A DNA stretch of 64,000 nt from Tribonema minus (taxonomy: Eukaryota; Sar; Xanthophyceae; Tribonematales; Tribonemataceae): contig JAFCMP010000101.1 in the NCBI GenBank assembly GCA_017506865.1, positions 930,001 to 994,000 on the forward strand. Reading direction: 5' to 3'. Positions 1 through 12,200 of the stretch are shown here, one piece after another. Position 1 is the first letter of the stretch; every line of letters begins with the position of its first letter. Under the pieces are notes generated by a model that ran no database searches, had not been told where the DNA came from, and worked only from the letters and a program-made list of their open reading frames with translations. Made by a program: the position numbers and the translations under genes.

Positions 1-1
1 C

Positions 2-292
2 TTGCCGCTGCCCATGCTGCGGCCACAGGTGAAGACCGGCGACATGAACCTCTACGGCAATGGCGCAAACCTAGTCGTGTACTCCCAAGGCGACACCCTG
101 CCCGCAGGGCGCACATGGACCACCAGCACCGGCAGCGCGACTGCGCTGACGACGATAGTCGACGGCAATCAGATCAGCGGCACCTTTATGCTGGGGCTGC
201 TGGGTCACTGGACCGACCCGCTGCCGTTCGACGCTGCGCAGGACGAGGTCAAGGACGCGCTGGAGCTGCTGGACAATGTCGGCACCGTCAAT
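2..292 (+). CDS. Giant gene, first visible exon (E1): start of an EVQ repeat
   Basis: Open from the window edge in frame 2. Encodes the first half of an EVQ repeat (SGTFMLGLLGHWTDPLPFDA, then VKDALELLDNVGTVN). Donor is AAT/GTGAGT after 292 (phase 0). A CAG at 26-28 could be an acceptor, in which case the exon begins at 29 in the same phase. Confidence 0.8.
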
Positions 293-3200
293 GTGAGTGA
301 GCGCTGCTGCAGTGCGCTTGCGTGCTGTTATGACGCGTGCTTACAAGTGTTGGCTTTGGGCATAAGTATATTGTGGTGTTCATGTTTACAAAGGCGGGCG
401 GTGTGGTAGCGTGGCAGGTTCAAGTCCTGTGGCGCGTTCATGTTTGTTGCAGTCGATACTTGAAGTCAGCGCAAGCGCACGTAGGCTCATCATCACAGCA
501 GCCACCACCCCCTTGCACTTGCTCTGAAGTGCAAATCATCGGAAGAGTGAACCACGCATTTATACAGTGACAATGCAGCCACGACTTTCCAGACTCAATC
601 ATCACCATGCCTGCTCTGCTCTGCTGCCACCTCTGCCGCTGATCCTGCCGCCAGGTCGTCCGCGGCTCACGCGATGGCCAGTACGGCTACCACTGGACCG
701 TGACCTTTGTCTCCAACCCCGGCTCCTTCCCCGCCGACGCGGGCAACCTCCCTCTCCTGCTCACCGACTACTCCGGCCTCACCGGCAGTGGCGCCGCCGC
801 CACGGTGTCTCCCAAGAAAGACGGCTCCGACGTGCTCGGCGGCACATTCCAGTTGAAGTTCCTGCCGACACCGACTTCAACGCCGCAGGTGACGTGCGCG
901 CTCGCCGCGAACGCGTCGCGCAACGAGGTGCGCGCCGCGCTGCAGGCGCTGCCCGGCGTCGGCGCCGTCGCGGTGAGCCGCGACGTGCTGAGCGATGCCG
1001 TGCACTGGAGCGTCACCTTCGACGCGTGCCGCCGCGTCGCCGGCGCCGATGTCTGCAACGACGGCGACGTCCCGACGCTCGGCTGGGACGACACCGGCCT
1101 CACGGGGTGCCGCAGCAACGCCCCCGACCTGAGCGTCGGCACGCAGCTGCAGGGCTCCGGCGCCGCCGCCGTGACGCCCGTGACGGACCTCACCGCCGGC
1201 GCGCCCTACGCAGTCGATCTCACGGGGCTGACGACGGGGGTGCCGGTGTACGTGAGGGTGAGCGCGCACACGGCGCTGGGGTTCGGGCGGCGCGGTCTGC
1301 CGGCGCCGCCGTCGCAGGTGCCGACGAGCGTGGCGCCGGGGCAGATGGAGCCGGTGCGGCTGCTGGCGAGCACGGCGACCTCCATCAGTGAGAGCGCGCC
1401 GCCCGCCGCGTAGGGTTAGGGCTTTGCGTGTGTAGGGTACTGCTGCAGTGTGCTGCCGAGTGCGGTGGATGGACGTGAGCTCTGTCGGTGACAGCACGCG
1501 TGCAGTGTACTGGTGTGTGTGGGGTTCATCGAGGCTCACTCTCACAGTGTACATGAATGGTTTCTGGTCAAAGGCCGCCCGTGCTGTGTGGTAGCTTTCA
1601 TGCAAGACAAACAGAAGCGCTTGTACTTCTAGTCCATGCATTCGCTTGTTTTGTAGCAAGGCTGGCTGTGGGCCTCTGCGGGCCAGGGCTTTGGTCAACC
1701 CAGCATGTAGCCACGCTCTCGCATGTGTGCCCACTGTTGGCACGGGAATCAGGACATCTTGTTCAAGGCATGCTCAATGTTGCAGCATAACCTCACACCA
1801 CCACGCCCGTGCTGCCTTACACAATCGCAATACGCATTGACTCAACCACCACCCCCCTGCACCCGCCGTCGCCCCCCCCCCGCAGCCCTGCAGTGGCGCG
1901 CCCCCACGCTCAACGGCGGCGCGCCCATCGCCGGCTACGAGCTCCACCTGGGCGAGTTCGCGGGCGACGCGCTCACCCTCGTCTACGACGGCAGCGGCGC
2001 CCCCGCCGTCACGCAGTTCACCGTCGACGCGGCCGCCTACGGCAACCTCGAGAGCGGCGTGCCGTACCGCTTTGCGGCGCGCGCCATCACGTACTGCCGC
2101 GCGCCCGCGCAGCCCGACTACGCGTGCGCCGGCGCGCTGAGCGAGGAGGCGGTGTACGCCGTGCGCGCCGCGCGCGCGCCGCAGGCGCCCGCGCAGCCGC
2201 GCCGCTCCGCGGCGACGACGCTCGTGAGCGCGGCGAATTCCGTCGATGCGCGTGTGGTGATTGATTGGGATGCGCCGCTGGACAACAGCGGCGCCGCCGT
2301 GAGCGCGTACAAGGTGTTTGCCAAGGCGCAGGGCGCGAGCAGCATGGCGCTGCTGACGACGCTGCCGGTGGCGGCGGGCGCGACGGCGTTCGACCCCGCT
2401 GTGTACGCGGCGGGCGGGCTGACGGACGGCGCTCTGTACACTTTCTTTGTGCAGGTGAGTGCTCGAGACCCGAAGGTTGCAGTAGTTTGTTGATGCTGAA
2501 GTGCTGGCTGCTACACCGCGGCTGTCACTGCAAGTACTGCCAACGTGCCTTGTGAGCAAGTCTTGATGAGCAGTATGGGCTGAAGCGGCTGACGCTGTGG
2601 CTTTTGAGTTGCTCACACTTTGAATAAGATGCTTGCGAATGCATCAGCCACTGGGCCACGGCACATTACACACGTGCCCCAGCATGTTCACGTTACTGTA
2701 AATGACTAGACACACACTCCTTTTCTCTATGAAGCATACCAGAGTGCACACATCTAATTATGTCTGCCTCTCATCCACTACATGTTCAACACGCCCTCTC
2801 ATCCACAACACTCACTTGTGCACTTTCATCTGGCAGGCTGTCAATGCCGTGGGCACATCAGCGCTCAGCCCTGCAGTGACGGTGGTGGCGGGCGTGCTGC
2901 CGGGCCAGGACGAGTCGTTTACTCGGACTTACAGCAACATGCGTCCCACCATCACCGATGTCAGCGGCTCAACCATCAGCTTCTCGTGGCCCGCGCCTGT
3001 GGACACCGGTGAGCGGCTATCAGCTCGCTTTCTTTGGTCTTGGCGCAGTGACAGGACTGTCAGGATGGCGTGGTCAGATAGTGCCGAATGTTGTAACTGC
3101 CATTTGCGTTGAAGAAAATTGCTGACTGGACGATCGTTGATCACTGACATTGGCGCATGCATTACCATACTTCAGGAACTCTACAATGAGTGCCTGATTT

Positions 3201-6200
3201 CCACTGCATCACTTGAAAATAATGGCAAAGCATGTGCAGAAGCTGTTGTGTATTTGTGTATGCTTTGGGAGGTAGAGTGCTCAGCCCCTCAAGCGCGAGC
3301 ACGCGCGGCACCATGTGCACAGGCATCTGTGCTCACACTCTGCACTCTTGCGCTTGCGCTGCACAGGCAAGACCCCCATTACCGGCTACGACCTCTACGT
3401 GTTCCCGGGCGTGGCGCTCAACACTCAGGCCGTGCCGGAGCCTGTGGTGCGCGAGGTTCAGACAGTCACAACCATGACCATGGCCACCGCCCCCGTCCCG
3501 GAGGTGCAGCTGGTCACCATCAGCGACGTGGCGTCCGGCACGTACACGCTGCGCATGCAGTCGGTGGTCACGAGGTACGAGCGCGCTTGCCGCCACTGCG
3601 CGCGATGCAGTCACGATGAGCGTCAGTTCTGTCTGTTGCTGAGAGAGCTGCCCGTTGCTGTTGAGTCACCTGGTGTGGAGTGTCACGTGTTGAGGTTGCT
3701 GGGGCTGCGCAGGGCCACGTGCCTTGCTGATCGCCTTACGGCAGTAATGATGAAGTTGTTGATGAAGTTTATCAGATGGCTGCCATGCCCAAACAGCAGC
3801 GTCAAGCGTTACAGGCACGTAGCTCGCGATCGCATCCTGACAATGTGCGTCTAAGTATAATCTCACGTGTCGGTGATGTGTTTGCAAAAGCCAGTCTGTG
3901 AGCCGAAACGACACGTACTGAATGGGCACTACAGCATGCAGCAGCCACTGACACTTGTTTTGCCTGTTATCTTGGTGTGTGCAGCTCTCCATTCTCCGTC
4001 ACCACAGCTGCGCTGAACATCGGAGACAACAGTGCTACGGTCACTGCGGCGATCACCACCGCGTTCACAACCGCTGGCATCGCTAGCTTTGCGCCGACAG
4101 CGGTGGTGACTGCGCTGGGGGGCAGTGTGTACACTATTAAGCTCAGCTTTACCGGCTACACACAGGACGTGCTTCCCACTGTTGTGGACAAGACCCTGCT
4201 CGTTGCGGCGGTGACAGCGGTGGCGGTGACGGTCGACACCACCACGGACATGGCCGGCTCCTTCAGACTGGTGAGGGCATGAACTGCTCTGCATGTTGCA
4301 CATGTGGTGATGCGCGACACGACATGCCATTGCATTGAAGTTGAAGTGCAGTGCATGTGCAGCTGCTCATTGAGCCTCGATGCTAGCAGTACAGCACGTG
4401 CCAGACTCAAGGAATGCGATGCAGTGCACTCATAGTGGCCGCCTCAGCACTTGTGCATGAGTCGAACCTCCGCTTACAGTTGCAGGCAGTATATTGATTA
4501 ATAAGCTCAACCTGTCAATTAGCATTTGTACACACAAGTTCAATGCTGCGTACAAGTGACTGCCTCCAACAATGCACCCAGCGATTGCGCGACACTCTAT
4601 GCCAGACTCTTGATCACTGTCTGATGTTCATCGCGCGCAGGCCTACAACGGCGCGGAAACCGTGGACATCCCCGCCGCCGCCACCGCCGCAGACGTCAAG
4701 CTCGCGCTCGAGGACCTCAACACCATAGGCATCGTCGTCGTCACAGCGACCCCCAACCTGCTCAACGGCGCCAAGCAGTGGGCGGTTACGTTTGTAACTG
4801 AAATCGGCAACCTGCCGCTCATGGTCGCTTCGGGGGGACGCCTGGTGGGTGTGGAGGTGGGGGCTGTGCCGGAGGTCAGGGTGACGGAGACGCTGGCGGG
4901 CACTGCTGCCACGCTGTTGAGCACTGTGGCACCTGGCGTGCGCGACTTCACGGCGACGGGGCTCACCGAGGACGCGCGCTACGCGTTCGCCGTGGCTCCT
5001 GTTAATGCAGGTGAGGCGTGCAGCACACGTGAACGTAGCCGTGCAGTGCGCGAGTACTTTGGTGACGGGGGCACATGCGTTTTTATGATGTATGAGCACA
5101 CAGGCATGCAGGCATTGGTGTGCAGTACCTGTTTGAGGCACCTGTTCAGGGTGTTTGTAGCAATGCTGACAACTTGCTCGGAAAATTCTCCGGTTGGGCA
5201 TGCTTATTCAAACGTGCACACGCCAGCAAAAACACTTTTTATGCACGTGCATACATCGCAGGCACACCCGGTTGTGGCAAGTACGCGCTGCCATTTGTAC
5301 ACAGTGCTGAAGTTTTTACGCCCTGCACAACATACACGTACATCGAGGTATCCATAATTTGTTCTTTGCACAACGACATTCCCGGCTACTCATGCACTGA
5401 CACGCACCCCACCCCCCCGTGCAGTCGGCGCCGGCGTACCCAGCCTCGCGACGCCCACCGTGGTGGCGCGCGAGGGCGCAGACGCGCGCCGCAGCACCGC
5501 CTTCGGGCCCGCCCTCCTGCGCGGCATGGCAGGCTCCATCCCCGAGCAGCAGACCATAACAGTGATCGCCGGCACCACCGGCACGGTGCAGCTGAACTTC
5601 GGCGCCGTGCCCGTGGCGCCGTTCACCATCGCGGCAGCAGCGCTCGACTCCAGCGTCATCGCGGCCGCGCTGACGGCGGCGGCGCGCGGCGCGGCGGTGG
5701 AGGTCACGCGCGACGCGACGGCGGCGGACTACGTGTGGACGGCGACGTTCGTGGGGTACTCTGGCGACGCTCCCGCTCTCGTCAGCGCGCCGGCCAGCGC
5801 AGTTACCGTCGCCGTCGCCGAGTTCATCAAGGGGCACAACAACCACTTCAGCGTCGCGCCGCGCAAGGCGAGCGGCGCGCCGGTGACGGACGTGACCAGC
5901 GCGGCGGCGTTCGCGTCAGACGCCATTTCGGCGAGCAGCGGCGCGCTGACCGCGCCGTACGACTTCAAGGGCGCTGACGTGTTCTTCACGGAGCTGTACA
6001 GGGGGCAGGGCGCGGCCGCGCGCTGGGAGTCGGACGCGGGCGTCGCCGCATACCTACCCCCCCAGCTCGCCGTCTGGGACGTCGTGCTCAGCGGCGCGCC
6101 GACCGGCGGCAGCCTGTGCCTCGCGTACACGCCGCCGGAGGGCGCGGCGAGCGCTGTCAGTGCGTGCGTCGCGTTCGACGCCACCGCCGCGCAACTCAAG

Positions 6201-9200
6201 ACGGCGCTGGAGACCGCCGCAGCGCACCTCAACCCGCCGCTCGCCGTGGACGTTGCGCTGCTGGCGGGCCCCGCGTACCGCGTGTGGCTCACAAACGTGT
6301 ACGGCAACCTCGCGACGCTGAGCGTTGACACGGCGGCGACGACGCTGGCCGGCGCCGCGGCCACGGCGCAGCGCGCGCAGGCGGGCGCCACGGAGGTGCA
6401 GTCCGTGACGGTCAAGGGCGACACGGCGCTCGTGCGTGAGGTGCAGAGCATCGCCATCACCGGCGGCCCGTCGGCGTTCACGGTGACGCTGCTCGGCGAC
6501 ACGGTGACGGTGCCGTCGGGCGCGACCAAGGCGGTCATGGCGGCCAAGCTCGAGTCCCTGGTGAACGTCACCTCCGTCATCGTCGACACGGACGACGACG
6601 CGCACCCCGCGCTGTACACTGTTACGTTCGTGGACCCCGTGGGCGACGTGCCGCCAATGGCGGTTACGGGACTGAGCGGCGGCGCGACGGCGCTGGTGAC
6701 GCAGGAGACGCGAGGCGAGTTCCCCGTGAGCGGGACGTTCACGCTGAGCTTCCGCGGCGCGTACACGGACGACATTGCGGTGGACGCGACGGCGGCGCAG
6801 GTCAAGGCCGCGCTGGAGGACCTGAGCACTGTCACGAGCGTGCACGTCGTGAGGGCGGCGGCGACCGTGGGCTACACATGGTGAGCTGCTGCGGTTCTTT
6901 GGAGTGCTGCTTTGGGATAAGAAGTATGTGTGTTTGAGGTGCTGCGCAAGACTCAGAGCATGAGGCTTGCTGCCGCTGTGCTCTCATCGTAGCATGCATG
7001 CGCAGTTCAGAACTTGAGCATGGAAATTCCCTTCACAAAACCAATGCACCATGAAGTGACATGAGATGCCTTCATCATGTCGCAAGCACTCTTCTCATGC
7101 ATAAGTCGTATGTATGCATATGAGACAACGGCTGCACACTTGCAATGACCACACCAATGTCATCAATTGCACGACACCAGTGCGCGCTTGCATGCCCTGC
7201 TTGACTGACCGCTGGCATGCACAGAGTAATATGTGCAGTAACGGTTACTTTTGCCCATTTTGGCATAGCGTCGCCATGCACTTTTGGCTTCTCACACCAC
7301 TGAGGTACATGGCAGCACCTGCAAGCGCGTCACCTGCCTGCTGCGCTTGCAGCTCAATCAATGAACTTCAACATCAATGAAAAACTCAAAACATCAACAA
7401 CAAACTTCAACTTCAATGACAAACTTCAACAAAAACGCATTCACTGCCGCAGGTGGGTGACGTTCACGGGCGACCAGGGCGACCTGGAGAACATGGTGGT
7501 CTACAACAATCGCTGGGAGGTGCAGCAGGTGGCCATCACCGGCGGCACCCCTACGCCGCTGCGCGGCTCGTTCACGCTGTCGTACGGTGCCAGCGAAACC
7601 GCCGCGATCGCCTACGACGCGACCGCGGCGGAGATAGCCGCGGCGCTCCAGGCGCTGCAGTCTGTTGGCCGCGTGGATGTAACTGCCACCGGCGCGGGCC
7701 TGTTTGAAGTTACCTTCAGGTGAGCTCACATTTGATCTGACTTCCTATGATGTTGTGCATCACTGACAGCACGCTCAACTGAAGTACACCTAGGAAATCA
7801 TCAGGAGTGCGTGCCATTGAAGTACATGTAATAACTTCAACAGGACACACGACGCTTCCTTGAAGTTCAAGCTCAGCAGTTGAAGTGCAGTGCCTTGAGC
7901 AAATGTCAAGCACACATTGTTAAGTAAAGGGACTGTGTGGGCATTGCCGCTTGTATCGCACCTGTGCATTCTGTTACTTTCAATCAATCGATGAAACATG
8001 TAAGCTTTACACTGCTTCTAAACGAGAGTCTCAGATACTTCAAAGTCTGCTTCTGGTCTTGCTGATGCATGCACAGTGGAGCAAGAACTGTTGGTGTGTA
8101 CACGCCACGCAGCCGTTCAAGCGAAAATTGGTGGAACAGTGCTTCAGAGTCCTTCTTGTGTACTTTCAAAATACCTGGCACAGTCGAACTTCTGGTGGCG
8201 CACTGTACTCCACCTCTTCTCTCATCGTGTGGCACGTCACCGCAGCTCAACGTGCCCTGATCGCCCTGCGCGTTAACAGGGACCTCGGCGGCGACGTCCA
8301 GCCCCTGGGCACCAACGCCGACAACCTCACTGGCTCCTCACCAGCCGTCACCGTCACGCAAGTCGTACAGGGCCTGCAGCCATCCGTCACCACGCCCGCC
8401 CCCGAGAGCCTGGCGCAGCTCTCCGTGGCCGAGCAGGAGGAGGGGTTCCCCCGCTACCAGGGGGCATACGCCCCCCTCCACACGGGCCCCTACCAGGTGG
8501 CCGTCTCGCAGCTGCTGCAGGGCGGCCTCATCGCTCAGTACTTTGACAACCAGTGGCTGCTGGGCCCCCCTGCGGAGGAGATGGTCGCCGCGACGATAGA
8601 CTTCGACTGGGGCGCCGGCGCCATCACGGCGTTCGGGCGCGACTACGTGTCGGCGCGCTACGCGGGCAAGCTGCGCGCGCCGGCGAGCGAGGCGTACGCG
8701 CTGCGGCTGCGCGCGGACGACGGCGCGCGCCTGTTTATTAACCACGTTCTGGTGATAGATGCGTGGGACGGGGCGCTCGCGGGGGACGAGGCGCGTGCTA
8801 CGGTGGACCTGGTGGGGGGGGAGTATGTGGACGTGGTGCTGGAGTACAAGGAGGAGACGGGCGCGGCGAGCGTGCAGCTGCGCTGGTCCAGCTACTCGAC
8901 GCCGCCGCAGGTACGTAGGCAGATCAGCAAGGGGGTAGGTAGGTGTTAGAGTCAGTGTGCATGTGTACAGACTTGATTGTCCTGAGGACACGCGCGCTCA
9001 GGGCCCAGTGGTTCAAGCAACGGGCACGTATGCATTGCTGCTTGTTGAAGGGAGCACATCGGGTGCGGCGAACAACTTCAGAGTTGTTGATTTGTGTTGG
9101 TGGTGCTTGAGATTGTCAAGCAGCCAAGGTGGTTTGGCAGTGTGGGCTGCAAGCAGTGAGGCTCTCTGGCCACCTGGCTGTTGTTTGCTCTCATGTTGAA

Positions 9201-12200
9201 GTTGCCTGTATGCTGCCATTGGGGCTGCTGCATGTGTTGTTAGACTGCAACTTTTGCTCATGCCTAGTGTTGAAGTTTGTATTTGGGGTGTATCGCAGTG
9301 CGCACAACAGGCACACCTGCCACACACTCAATCCAAGCAGCAACTGCTAATCAAACGACTTTATCGGCAAGAGTAGACATCACCATGCTGACATGCAATG
9401 CCCATCAGAAGTAGGTGCAGCGTAGTTACATGTAGCATTGGTATTCAGAGTGCCCCGCCCGCCCCATGCACTCACTGCCCCCCCCCCCCCCCTATCCCCC
9501 CTCCACCAACCCCCCCCAGGTCATCCCCTCCAGCGCGCTGTTCTACGCGCTCCCCGTGGTGGGCTCCCCCTGGGCGGTAGACGTCGTGCCGGGGGCGCTC
9601 ACCTACCCCTGGACGGACGCCACCGGCAACGGCCTCACGCACGCCACCGCAGGAGAGCCCGCAGAATTCATCATCCAGGCAAAAGACGCGTTGGGCAACG
9701 ATCTTCTGGGCGCCTTGGAAGGCGGTGACGGCGCCGACTTTCTGGTGACGCTGGATGGGCCGGGGACTGTGGAGCTGGGGGCGGGGAGCGTGGGGGCCCC
9801 TGAGGATTTGGGGGGGGGGCAGTACAGGGTGGTGTACACGGCGACCAAGGCGGGGGCGTACGCGCTGTCGGTGCGCACGCCGGCGGGAATGGACATCTAC
9901 TGCGGCAGGGGGCAGGTGCGCCGCTGAGCGAGGTTGAGGTGGTGAATATGTGTGTATTCATGTAGTCAGACTCTATGTTCTTGTGTACTTCTATGAAACT
10001 TTTGACGACGGGAAGCAGCGGTAGCCTCTCAGTTCTCTGTCGCACAGCAGCGAGTGCTGTGCAGTCTATGGAGTTTCATACTCTTCTACCAATGCATGCA
10101 GTTCTTGCGGGATATTGCAGTCTGGCGTGCTGCTTGGTGATGCTATTTTAGGCATATATGCACTGGTGTTCATTTACACAATCATGCCCTCGCAGCATCT
10201 GCATGCTATCTGGCGTGTGACTGTCAGCCTCCTGAAAGTTAAGTGTGTACATATGTGTTGATTTGTTACTGGTTTACTTCAAGATTGCCCTGGTGTTAAC
10301 TTCAAGTGTATGAATGTGCTTATACCCAATGCTTTTTCTGAGTAACTTATCTATTCTAGCAAACAACCATCAGGTATTCTTAGGTATATGCTTGCAGGCT
10401 CTGTATCATTACATGGCTAAATACGCGCCTCGCTTGCTGTTGCAGCATTTCTGTCAGTACAAGCGACGAGGTTTTGTGCCACAGGTGCTCAGCTGCGTAC
10501 ATGCGAAACCTGACGCACAGTACAGCATGAGATCATCGCAAGCTCTCATGCTTACTGCATTTTTTACGTCTCCCGCGCTGTCTATGCGAGCGCAGGCGGA
10601 CAAGTGCTCGCCTTTCGCGGTCACAGTCTCCCCGGGCCCCGCCGTGGGCGCCGTCAGCGAGGCTCAGGCCGACCTCTCTGCGCCTCTCGACTGGCTCACC
10701 TACGCGGTCGCCGGCCGCAGCGGCTACTTCCGCGTGCAGGCCAAGGATGCGCACGGCAACAACCGCGGCGTCGGCGGCGACGCCGTCGCAGCGAGCCTCG
10801 TCTCCACCGCCGGCGCCGGCAAGACGTACCACGCCGCCGTGCAGGACGCGGGCACGGGCGTGTACACGGTCATCTACACGGTGCCGCGCGCCGGCAGCTA
10901 CGCCGTGACCGTCACGGTGGGGGGCGAGCCGGTGCTGCTGTGCACGCCGCGCCCCGCGTCGGAGGTGACGGACGCGCTGGCGCGCGAGTACAACGGCGTC
11001 GTCGCGCACGCGGACAAGATCCCGACGGAGTGCCTGCTCGCGGCCGACCAGGCGCCGCCGCACGACGCGCTGCTGGTGGTGCACGGCGACCTGTTCGAGC
11101 CGGCGTGCACGGCGACCGGCGTGGGGCTGAGCGCTGCCGCGGTCGGCGTGCCCGCGCAGCTTGCCGTGCAGGCGCGCGACGCCTTCGGCAACCTGCGCGA
11201 CGGCACGGACTTCCCCGCCGGCGGCACGACCGACGGCAAATCTGATGTGTTTCTGGTGCGGCTGTCGGGCCCGGGCGGCTATGAGGTGGTGACTTCCACG
11301 GCCGTGGTGACGGCCACGGTGCCGGCTGCCAGCCCACACAAGTCGTTTCAGCTGAGCTTCGCGGGCGCCACCACGCTGGCGCTGAATTACACGTCGAGTG
11401 CTGAGGTGGTGCAGGCGGCGCTGGCCATCATGCTGGGAGACGGCGAGACTGTCAGCACACGCGTCACGCAGGCCGGCTCCGTGCTCACCATCACTTTCCT
11501 GTCGCACCTGGTGGAGTTCGGTTCGACGTCCACGCCGCTCACTGCCACGCAGACCGACGTTCACATTAATAAGGTGGCTGCGGGGGGTGAGTACCCCGTC
11601 ACGTACACCGTGTGGTACAAGGGCCTCTACACGCTCGAGATCACAGGCGCCAAGGGGGGGCAGCTCATCGAGGGCAGCCCCCTGGTGGTAACCGTCGCCG
11701 GCGGCGCCGCGTCTGCCTTGACTTCAACTGTTGAACACATGGCCGGCAGTGGCATGGCGGCGGGCGAGGGCGCCTCCATCACAGTGCAAGTGCGCGACGT
11801 TGCTGAGACTGAGGTGCAGGCGATCGTGCTCTCGACGGACGTGCCGGTGCCGGTGCCTGAGGTGCAGACCTTGACCATCAGTTCATTCGCAGGCACTGTG
11901 GACCTGATGTTTGCGGGAGAGACCATTGCCACTGCGCTGTCATCCGGGGACGATCTTCAGGCCGCCTTTGACGCCATACCCTGGCTGAACGGTGCTGTGA
12001 CGGTGAGCCCGGCAGCAGTCGCTGTGAGTACGTTGGTGACGATCACGTTTGATGGCGCAGCGGTGGCGGGCGACGTCCCCATGATCAGCAGCAGTTCTGC
12101 AGCAGTTTCGGTGCAGGAGTTGACCATGGGCGTGGCGCCCTTCCGGCCCGAGGTCCAGGCCTACACGTGCGGTGCGACGACGGGCACCAACATCGTGTTC

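Noticed and set aside
391-445. tRNA-like T arm in intron 1 (GGTTCAAGTCC with a five-pair stem)
   Set aside because: No D arm, anticodon arm or A box at a suitable distance upstream, and no acceptor stem that closes within about 75-95 nt.
7951-8279. In-frame sequence before E10 as coding
   Set aside because: AT-richer and without repeat motifs; the AACAG acceptor at 8279 restores the expected R-D-L-G strand and matches the phase of E9.
10314-10595. In-frame extension upstream of E12, which contains start codons
   Set aside because: The sequence is intron-like in composition, has no repeat signature, and the CAG at 10593-10595 joins E11 to E12 exactly within a filamin repeat.
9916-10595. Possible gene boundary between E11 and E12 (the longest gap in the gene)
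   Set aside because: At 680 bp it is still intron-sized, has a donor and acceptor in phase 0, and the filamin sequence continues across it.
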